Source: Vespa crabro (Eukaryota > Arthropoda > Insecta > Hymenoptera > Vespidae). Taken from it: 64,000 bases of DNA. The stretch is from the NCBI RefSeq assembly GCF_910589235.1, contig NC_060961.1, positions 124,001 through 188,000 of the forward strand. Reading direction: 5' to 3'. Both the position numbers and the translations under genes were made by a program. This document shows, piece by piece, positions 59,901 through 64,000 of this stretch; position 1 is the stretch's first letter; the number at the start of each line of letters is the position of its first letter. The notes under the pieces were generated by a model. The model was not told the DNA's origin, made no database searches, and worked only from the letters and a program-made list of their open reading frames with translations.

Positions 59901-61310
59901 GATCGTTCATCCGGTCACCCTTCTCGTCTTATTTAAGCTACGAGGCTGGATGAGATCATAACTCTGTGTTCTAGAAATAGGCGAAACGAAAAGTGAATAC
60001 CGGAGTGAAATTCTTTGCCGTCTCGCAATTAGACAAAACTAGGATTTAGCGCAATTAGAGGAAAACTCGATACCCCCGGTGTCGGAGCAAGGAGATACCG
60101 CCGAGATCTACGACCCTGGCATTGGAACGCTACCGCGAATATACGAGTATGTATAGTATATATGCAAAAGTATATAGTATATATATGCAAAAGTGTCGTT
60201 TCTAGGATCGTACGACGAATATAATTCCGTTCTTTGCGAAAATTAAACACGCGACGGACAAAAATAAACCGCGTTTGATCCTTGGCACGTTTCAAGGTTT
60301 TACATTAGAAATTAGGGCCAATAGTCCAGAATGAACGATAACGCGTAATCGCAGGAGATACCATTGGAATATAATAGACATTGGCTCTTACAACTCCAGT
60401 TGCAAATCGTCCGTATCGTCCGTAGATCTCAGTTTCAATTGAACGACGATATCCTCGCCGGCGCGACCTTGCACCGCCAGGATTCGATCTTCCTCCTCCC
60501 ATCGTGGTGCTATTTGGATTTTAGATGTACCATCTGAAAAGGAAAAAAAGAAAGAATGCCAATTATTGAAAAACATTTTACGCAAGAATCTTCTTGATAT
60601 TTCTTGCGTTTGTCGTACGATCGGATGAATCGACCAAAGATAATGCGCTCTCGGTATTGCTTTGAGGAAATTCATTATTCGAGAACTACCTGATATTTTA
60701 AGACTCACGTGGTCCGCAAAATAGTCTACGTGTGGCAGTATCTACGTGCAAAACTGTAGCATAAATATAGATACGTAGAGAGAAAGCACGATAAAAAGAG
60801 GAAGAGGGGGGGGGGGAGAGAGAGAGAGAGAGAGAAGGGGAGAGAGAGAGAATAAAGCGAGACGTTCTCCAAATTTTACGGCCGTATCTTTCGCGAGAAG
60901 ATGATTTTCTTTCCCGAAATTTCACGGCTGCGCGATCCTCTGCCGCGGAATTTTAGTCGTGAACACCGACGGCACGCAAACCGAGCCTGTAAATAAATAC
61001 ATCGAACTTTCGATAGCGATCGTCGTTCACGATTATTCGTCTTTCTCGCAAATTTTCATTGGCTACCGGTATACTGTATGATTTAACGGAAAAAGCTCGC
61101 ATTTATTTACAATCAGATATTCGTCTATAGATCATTGCCGGGTAAAATTAGATATGCTTGTGTTTTGTAAATTATTCCAAGCATTCCGGCGAAGCGTGAC
61201 ATCCAAGTGAATTTTTCCGACTATCTTGGCGCAAGAAGCGTCAATATTCTTGTCGCGCAATGTCAGAAAGATCAGAAAGAACTTTTACAGATCTTACCTG
61301 TTAGAGTCAT
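18231..61310 (-). CDS. Strn-Mlck: Stretchin-Mlck: giant Ig/FN3/kinase muscle protein
   Basis: A complete minus-strand gene of 43 kb. I assembled 49 coding exons with consistent phase, from ATG at 61310 (MTLT, 13-bp first coding exon) to TAA at 18231, totalling about 26.0 kb or 8,670 residues. Domain order: Ig1-7, linker, a 15.7-kb exon, Ig8-11, linkers, FN3, Ig12-21, FN3, Ser/Thr kinase, calmodulin-binding helix, acidic tail. The single C-terminal kinase most resembles myosin light chain kinase, and the FN3-kinase-CaM order is that of insect Stretchin-Mlck and vertebrate MLCK. Obscurin/Unc-89 was considered and set aside: no SH3, RhoGEF or second kinase. Family role: sarcomere-associated scaffold and light-chain kinase. 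Only the exon 20/21 joint is unresolved. Alternative promoters and short isoforms are known in flies and likely here. Sub-blocks are listed separately. Confidence 0.93.
19783..21131 (-). CDS. Strn-Mlck: Stretchin-Mlck kinase domain (exons 43-47)
   Basis: Exons 21131-20846, 20764-20623, 20446-20247, 20160-20008 and 19906-19783. Motifs in order: YDVFEELGKGRYGVV (P-loop), FAAKFV (ATP lysine), REEINIMNMLRHPKLL, ISGGELFERV, HLDLKPENI (HLD rather than HRD, as in MLCKs), IDFGLAQ (metal site), VLFGTPEFIPPE (APE as PPE), DMWSVGVICYVL, GLSPFMGDNDAETFANI and HPWM. All catalytic residues are present, so it should be active, unlike ILK in the same window. The autoinhibitory/CaM segment KLKKFIVRRKWQ closes exon 47. 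Confidence 0.96.
21259..21606 (-). CDS. Strn-Mlck: Stretchin-Mlck FN3 domain 2 (exon 42)
   Basis: One exon carries a full fibronectin type III fold: PPDPPTGIPSVTR, VTIAWRSPAYDGG, ITGYTIEM and YRFRVRGENIHGVGEPS, followed by a Glu-rich linker. An FN3 directly before the kinase is the arrangement of MLCK and titin-family kinases. Confidence 0.95.
21607..23210 (-). other. Intron 41 of Stretchin-Mlck (1.6 kb)
   Basis: Separates Ig21 from the FN3-kinase module. It contains a (GA)n tract at 22091-22128. No additional exon recognised. It is a plausible place for an internal promoter of a kinase-only isoform, but I see no diagnostic core promoter. Confidence 0.6.
22091..22128. repeat. (GA)n microsatellite
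   Basis: About 18 GA dinucleotides in intron 41. Confidence 0.92.
23211..27080 (-). CDS. Strn-Mlck: Stretchin-Mlck Ig17-21 with linkers (exons 33-41)
   Basis: Exons 27080-26952, 26797-26450, 26244-26079, 26009-25856, 25794-25668, 25565-25365, 25259-25087, 24975-24265 and 23373-23211. Exon 33 is a linker with the triple repeat STPRSTPRSTP. Ig17 (PPKFYSVPHNRVVEEGETV), Ig18 (GLRGIPSPTPTWYRNGR), Ig19 (PPTFLQSLPKESIVMEGNS), Ig20 (APRFTKTPLTQIVSKGET) and Ig21 (IVKAPNDVKVFRGNKLVL) follow. Between Ig20 and Ig21, exon 40 inserts a basic Ser/Lys-rich segment (SSSLPLRKKSSSPQRLSPL) that could be a phosphorylation or interaction site. All phases agree. Confidence 0.92.
27465..33686 (-). CDS. Strn-Mlck: Stretchin-Mlck FN3-1 and Ig12-16 (exons 22-32)
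   Basis: Exons 33686-33523, 33450-33229, 33139-32886, 32785-32622, 32531-32261, 32148-31888, 31788-31656, 28346-28178, 28031-27983, 27854-27719 and 27621-27465. FN3-1 reads DVPGPISSEPVVVDGG, WLSLSWGKAERRGPAP and EYRFRVTPRNRYGWGES. Then Ig12 (LPEFIKILPGQLKALEGST), Ig13 (RPPQFAMRLRDRRVQVTYPV), Ig14 (APEFLYGLDAVYAVRLND), Ig15 (EPLFVTKPLSTEALEGDTV) and Ig16 (DAVTLECKFLATPEQPNVRW). A 49-bp exon 30 links Ig15 and Ig16. Ig15 is split by the 3.3-kb intron exactly between FLK and PDYYRD. Confidence 0.92.
28347..31655 (-). other. Intron 28 of Stretchin-Mlck (3.3 kb)
   Basis: Lies inside Ig15. Short open frames occur on both strands but none shows Ig, FN3 or other recognisable coding content. It includes A-rich runs near 28800-28835 and 31055-31105 and GA tracts near 30402-30460. 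I see nothing else. Confidence 0.6.
33763..35613 (-). CDS. Strn-Mlck: Stretchin-Mlck linker exons 19-21
   Basis: Exon 19 (35613-35514) encodes IKQRARSLTPLPGDWGRSD. Exon 20 starts at 34657 (APTNNGGVTDLSRRTSR), and exon 21 ends at 33763 (LTSEDSLISDFIEYLFGQR). None is a folded domain; they bridge Ig11 and FN3-1. The exon 20 donor and exon 21 acceptor are uncertain. A GTTGGA donor at 34592/34591 joined to an acceptor giving a start at 33900 keeps the frame; GTGGTC or GTACGC donors a little downstream are alternatives. The intervening introns are 0.7-0.9 kb, and one contains a long TA tract. Confidence 0.7.
35416..35473. repeat. (TA)n microsatellite
   Basis: About 28 TA dinucleotides in the intron between exons 19 and 20, only about 40 bp from the exon 19 donor. 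Confidence 0.93.
35714..37383 (-). CDS. Strn-Mlck: Stretchin-Mlck Ig8-11 (exons 14-18)
   Basis: Exons 37383-37029, 36931-36683, 36598-36458, 36324-35995 and 35886-35714. Ig8 (KPSFCTRLTNRTVGEGM to DSGVYTCIAEN), Ig9 (PPTFTKSIKDTYRHSNHEL to SGRYVCRATNE), Ig10 (RRPRFSNFLSDHSVPTGGT to RGTYICRAVN) and Ig11 (SIAVAIGEDVSVSFRITG to DEGTYCILVKNRYG). I-set Ig domains with the usual W and D-x-G-x-Y-x-C signatures. They follow directly on the giant exon. Confidence 0.93.
37473..38576 (-). CDS. Strn-Mlck: Giant exon: Arg/Glu- and Ser/Arg-rich C-terminal part
   Basis: After the 16-residue repeats the register breaks down into irregular Glu/Arg/Lys helix (RRKRKERRMAEEEEMLRREE). It then passes into a Ser/Arg/Tyr-rich segment (SRSSRLSRISPDRRSRSYRV, SYSWRESLASSGRRSIDDYM), low in hydrophobics. 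This is probably disordered and rich in potential kinase sites. Confidence 0.85.
37473..53152 (-). CDS. Strn-Mlck: Stretchin-Mlck giant exon 13 (15.7 kb, about 5,227 residues)
   Basis: A single uninterrupted reading frame of 15,680 bp joins exon 12 (donor at 53294/53293) and exon 14 (37383) in phase, with a TTTTTAG acceptor and a GTAAGT donor. It begins HNVIELPPMRFVKESS and ends YDDLDTISFD. Order of content: acidic/serine-rich segment (about 280 residues, with a Lys/Glu run); first array of about 40-residue repeats; charged linker; second array; 16-residue Lys/Glu repeats; Glu/Arg-rich then Ser/Arg-rich tail. No Ig or enzyme domain lies inside it. It corresponds in position to the long non-Ig 'stretchin' region of the fly gene, but I cannot match the repeats to a named family. 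Confidence 0.93.
38577..42362 (-). repeat. Strn-Mlck: 48-bp coding minisatellite: 16-residue KKKEEAEKLKLEEEER repeat
   Basis: About 75-80 tandem copies of a 48-bp unit encode the 16-residue unit KKKEEAEKLKLEEEER with few substitutions (A to V, E to D, L to F) and a few indels in multiples of three. Acidic and basic residues alternate in blocks at i/i+4 spacing, as in ER/K single alpha-helices, and the only regular hydrophobics are Leu pairs. The unit is not a multiple of seven, so a conventional coiled coil is not implied. Units near 42.0-42.3 kb are more degenerate and those at 38.7-40.1 kb most alike. The complementary strand is open in other frames only because the unit lacks stops. Confidence 0.95.
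42520..46790 (-). CDS. Strn-Mlck: Giant exon: second array of about 40-residue P-L-x-x-L repeats
   Basis: Repeating units of 34-42 residues with core L-x2-[LI]-x2-P-L-x2-L-x3-[IL]-x2-[IL]-x-E, for example ILRTLAKPLEELREFLALI, LMKSIAKPLLELRNVAAMI, LSVLAEPLLDLQRCIMVLEE and LVRTMAKPLVELRASIAAI. Between cores are acidic, Thr/Ser-containing spacers. The pattern suggests paired amphipathic helices. No cysteine or Trp signature of Ig or FN3, and no spectrin-length (about 106) period. Confidence 0.85.
46790..47780 (-). CDS. Strn-Mlck: Giant exon: charged linker between the two repeat arrays
   Basis: About 330 residues rich in Glu, Lys, Ser and Thr (KGEGKKRVGDNKVKDIERSK, MPTKESISRNSSESRS) with no P-L-x-x-L cores. 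Probably disordered. It divides the repeat region into two arrays of similar length. Confidence 0.8.
47780..52290 (-). CDS. Strn-Mlck: Giant exon: first array of about 40-residue P-L-x-x-L repeats
   Basis: Units such as RLTEPVLAIRDSLVDID, GIVKPIQTLCEEVSSIE, LESLTDPVDEILMGLTKIE and LLKPLIMIEEALNTSEEL recur every 34-42 residues. They diverge more than in the second array and sometimes replace the Leu after Pro with Val, Ile or Thr. Same predicted amphipathic helical character. This array continues the acidic N-terminal segment of the exon. Confidence 0.82.
53294..61310 (-). CDS. Strn-Mlck: Stretchin-Mlck N-terminus: Ig1-7 and linker (exons 1-12)
   Basis: Exons 61310-61298, 60533-60392, 56798-56498, 55973-55793, 55716-55466, 55408-55264, 55187-54975, 54866-54684, 54596-54396, 54277-54141, 54054-53718 and 53584-53294. 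Ig1 (LIRGDRPMPPNRYKLQMRG) lacks the usual cysteines. Ig2 is split between RSSTNPK and VTWHRNDLP. Ig3, Ig5 and Ig7 are close relatives (YKRPEFVEELRALLTETG; YRKPRFMESLKAVLTEEG; YKKPKFLESLRAILSEEG), and Ig4 and Ig6 alternate with them. Exon 12 is a linker that ends in a helix (TEEEALQIVEMYADQLSEHV). Several donors are non-consensus (GTTTCG, GTTGGA). Confidence 0.92.
56799..60391 (-). other. Intron 2 of Stretchin-Mlck (3.6 kb)
   Basis: The largest intron, inside Ig1. It has a (TA)n tract at 56848-56896. A possible coding exon on the opposite strand at 58669-58847 is described in the findings. Otherwise AT-rich without recognisable content. Confidence 0.6.
56848..56896. repeat. (TA)n microsatellite
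   Basis: About 24 TA dinucleotides, 50 bp upstream of exon 3 in transcript direction. Confidence 0.93.
60806..60851. repeat. G-run plus (GA)n tract
   Basis: A run of about ten G followed by GA dinucleotides, inside intron 1 of Stretchin-Mlck. Confidence 0.88.
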
Positions 61311-62882
61311 TACGTTGAGCGTTACGAGGACCGGCTCGTCCTCGCATTGACATCACTCGTTTATCGCGGAGGAACTACCTGTCCTCGGTCTCTCGGTCGA
61401 GTCGAACCACCGGCGCACCACCACCGCCACTAGCAGCATCGGCAACGGCAGAGCAACAGCAACAGCAGTAGTCTCTCTTCTTCTCCTCTTGCACCGAACG
61501 TCTGCTGACCCGAGACACGCAGCACGCCACGAAATTCAACGGCAGGAGACCCTGCTCCGATCTAAAATCGGAGACAGTACTCTCGGCTTCGTCGTTTTAA
61601 CGAAACGCGCACATGCGCCGTACGTGGATCCCGCATTTCTCTGATGTAACTTGCCAGTGGCGGCGCGGTCGCGGCCTTTCCTCCTTTCCCTAATATCAAC
61701 GCAACATTTTCCTTCTTTTTCTCTTTAAACTTTGCCTATATCCGTATCGCTTCGCTCTCCTACTCTCCGGGCTTTAGCACTTTCCCCGTTCGAAAATGCA
61801 TATCACGGGACGGCCCGTTTACGTAGACGTCCTTTCAAAAATCCTTTCCATGTCGCCCATAGCTGCTACATAATTATTACACGCCAATCGCTTGAAATAT
61901 TTATTATCCTTTATTTCTAACCAATTATAATATATAAATTATTCGGTTCCGACCGAGAGATCGTTTTGGTAGCAAAAAAAAAAAAAGAAAAAAAAGAAAA
62001 AGAAACAACTCTCGTCGCGACGCAACCCAATGGCAACGTAGGAGTATTATTTCGGATCCCCAAATGTCCATAACAATTTTAGAATGTTCAGACATGCCGC
62101 TATTGGAGTTCGTTCTCAACGCGAATGACCGGGCGAATTATTGGATACCCAAAAGGAAGAAGTTAAGAAGACGTGAGATTTTTATAGACTCTTGCTCGGC
62201 ACAATTTTCTATCTGCTCGGCAGATAGAAAAGAGAAAAGAAAAAGTAATTACATCGTATCAAAGATTTTCCTTCCAGGAACATTCGTTTGATCGAAAAGA
62301 TTGGCGCTGGTTGAAAATAACGAAAGTAACGTACGTACACGTTTATTGAAATTTTAAATAGACAATAAGAATATTAAGAATGAACAACGATGATCGTGGC
62401 ATCGGCGAAAGATAAAGATATAATGTCGTAATAATAAAACGACTTTTTGTTTTATAAATTACATATATTTTCTTAGGTAGTAATAATTTTTATATACTCT
62501 TACCTAGGTATTTCCTCATAAAGCATACAAATAAGATATAATTTCGTGACAAAATGACGCGTTCGTCTCTTCCGTCTGTTCCTTTAAACGACCGCAAAGT
62601 CGAAAGTTGGACTAGAGAGCGAAATAGGACCGATTAACGCGTATAAAATAGAGACTATCGTTCGCGCGATGTAAACTGAAAGATAATAAAGATTTGTTAG
62701 ACGGACATATTAGAGAAAGAGAGAAACAATGATTAATACGAAGGAGCTCTCCATTAGGTACGTAAAAAATACTCTTCTACCGCGCCACCTTTCATTCGAT
62801 TTATAGGATAAACAATCCATCCCCTACCAAGAAATAAACGAAATGATCCTACGATCCGCGATATCGCGAACATTCTAATTGG
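61311..62882. promoter_or_regulatory. Upstream region of Stretchin-Mlck and 3' flank of the right-edge gene
   Basis: Minus-strand sequence just above 61310 is the 5' leader of Stretchin-Mlck. It is GC-rich (61320-61680) with a (CAGCAA)n-like stretch at about 61448-61470, and has upstream ATGs at 61353 and 61347. From 61.7 to 62.88 kb it is AT-rich and probably includes the 3' untranslated region of the neighbouring gene. No certain TATA or initiator was found. Confidence 0.5.
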
Positions 62883-64000
62883 TCAGTGCTTGCGTTTGGA
62901 GGACCACCAACGTCCCGATATACGCTCGCGAATGCCTTCTTGGATACGCCTGTAAAGAAGAAGGGCGATAAAGGGTATCGCCATAGTCTCCTTCTTGAAG
63001 AGATAAACGTAAACGGCGGCCATCAGAAGCGTCAGGTCGGTTATATAATTGACCGTAGACTTTACCGTCTTCCGAGCTTGAAGCGCAAGACGTTTGTCAT
63101 TGGCACGATCGGTCGAAGACGAGTCCGGATAATATTTATCGATATCCGATCGAGTTCTATTCTGAGCTCTGTATTTTTTGCTCTCCAATGCCCTTTGCAA
63201 ACGTTCGATCTTAAGTTCGGCCGGTGTAGTTGCCCTTTGCCTGTCTCGCGAGCTCGATCTCGAGGTACCTTTTGTATTTCGTGAGCTTCGATCGACGGAT
63301 CTCTCTCTAGCGAATGCTCGTTCCTCCGACGTTGTCCTCGATCCTGCTCGATCGCTTCTTTCTCGTGACGGATCGCGTACTCGGCTTTTCGAAGACGATC
63401 TCGAATTAGTGCCTCTTTCGACGGAAACGTTCCTCGATCTAGAACTTGGCGATCTTGTTCTCGAAGAAGCTCTGCTCTCTCTCCTCTCTTTGACCAGCCT
63501 CGTGTCTCTAGAAGGGGTCGTGCCACGCGATCCAACGCTATTCTTTCTTCTACCGATCGCTTCGCCACCGGACGATGCTTCTTCGTTCCCTCGAATCTGT
63601 TTGCTCGTCACAATATCGGATACTTTGTTCTTACTCGGTCCTTCGTTTCTTCGATACTCCGAGAAGGAGCCTCGTCTCGAGGTACTCTCCTCCTGAATCC
63701 TCGTACTATGGCTCGACGAATGTTCACGTACGATCTCGGTGTAATGACTGACGACTGCCATTCTTGCTTCGACGTCGGCTTCGTTCGAAGTCTCCTCTTC
63801 GGGCGTTGCCGAACGCATTTTAGCTTGTATTCTGCGATTCTTAGCCGCTTCTCCGGCCGATAAAACGCTATCGGTATCTGATTCCGACATGACGCCGGGT
63901 TTCATCGTATCGTAATACTCGCTAGTATCAGCCAAATTAAGTTCCCTCGGATTCGACGCTTCCTCTTGTCTAACGGGTGGTACTTTTCTTATCGGTTTGT
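62883..64000 (-). CDS. Unrecognised Ser/Arg-rich protein with hydrophobic C-terminus (5' part outside window)
   Basis: One open frame runs from the right window edge to TGA at 62885-62883, about 372 codons, with no in-frame stop at the edge, so the N-terminus or upstream exons lie outside. It begins here KPIRKVPPVRQEEASNPREL. A middle section is Ser/Arg/Thr-rich (SSRTRSPSSRSRNVSVERG, SRSSSKSRVRDPSRERSDR). Then comes a short helical segment (AELKIERLQRALESKKYRAQ) and two closely spaced hydrophobic stretches (ITDLTLLMAAVYVYLF and AIPFIALLLYRRI) before a basic end (RISGRWWSSKRKH). This suggests a membrane-anchored protein with a large cytosolic, phosphorylatable, disordered head. The SR content alone is not evidence of a splicing factor. 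I do not recognise the family. Confidence 0.75.
   Translation of the reverse strand, partial: KPIRKVPPVRQEEASNPRELNLADTSEYYDTMKPGVMSESDTDSVLSAGEAAKNRRIQAKMRSATPEEETSNEADVEARMAVVSHYTEIVREHSSSHSTRIQEESTSRRGSFSEYRRNEGPSKNKVSDIVTSKQIRGNEEASSGGEAIGRRKNSVGSRGTTPSRDTRLVKERRESRASSRTRSPSSRSRNVSVERGTNSRSSSKSRVRDPSRERSDRAGSRTTSEERAFARERSVDRSSRNTKGTSRSSSRDRQRATTPAELKIERLQRALESKKYRAQNRTRSDIDKYYPDSSSTDRANDKRLALQARKTVKSTVNYITDLTLLMAAVYVYLFKKETMAIPFIALLLYRRIQEGIRERISGRWWSSKRKH

Noticed and set aside
18231..61310. Assignment of the giant gene to obscurin/Unc-89, titin/Sallimus or projectin
   Set aside because: No SH3, DH-PH or second kinase (obscurin), no Ig-FN3 super-repeat (projectin), and Sallimus has no kinase. 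The kinase and CaM helix are MLCK-type.

Overview
The window is nuclear DNA of an insect, most likely an aculeate hymenopteran (bee, wasp or ant). The basis is intron-rich insect genes with short introns, CpG-rich but otherwise AT-leaning sequence, abundant microsatellites, and five recognisable animal genes. The order is an inference; no marker gene proves it. I saw no bacterial features, rRNA, tRNA, CRISPR or recognisable transposon.

Layout from left to right. 1-7468: no supported gene, but a dense cluster of GC-rich and tetranucleotide microsatellites. 7469-8609 (minus): PDCD6/ALG-2, a penta-EF-hand calcium sensor in 4 exons. 9326-10760 (minus): ALG5, the dolichyl-phosphate glucosyltransferase of the ER, in 5 exons. 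12045-14151 (plus, head to head with ALG5): integrin-linked pseudokinase ILK, 7 exons, 457 residues. 15071-17686 (plus): an intracellular-type carboxylesterase, 8 exons, 536 residues, with a clear TATA and initiator. 18231-61310 (minus): a complete Stretchin-Mlck gene of about 43 kb and 49 exons, coding for about 8,670 residues. 62883 to the right edge (minus): the C-terminal part of an unrecognised serine/arginine-rich protein with a hydrophobic C-terminal hairpin.

The Stretchin-Mlck gene dominates the window. I joined its exons by hand. Reading phase is consistent at every junction, except that the joint between exons 20 and 21 is a choice among alternatives. The protein order is: seven Ig domains; a linker; a single 15.7-kb exon; four Ig domains; linkers; one FN3; ten more Ig domains; one FN3; an intact MLCK-type kinase; a split calmodulin-binding helix; an acidic/serine tail. 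The giant exon holds two long arrays of a degenerate repeat of about 40 residues (core P-L-x-x-L). After these come about 75-80 copies of a 16-residue, highly charged helical repeat encoded by a 48-bp minisatellite. I do not recognise the 40-residue repeat as a named family. It and the predicted very long single alpha-helix are the best candidates here for something undescribed.

Functional context: ILK (muscle attachment at integrin sites) and Stretchin-Mlck (sarcomere and myosin light chain phosphorylation) are both muscle-related. PDCD6, ALG5 and the esterase look like general cell genes, and nothing shows joint regulation of the group.
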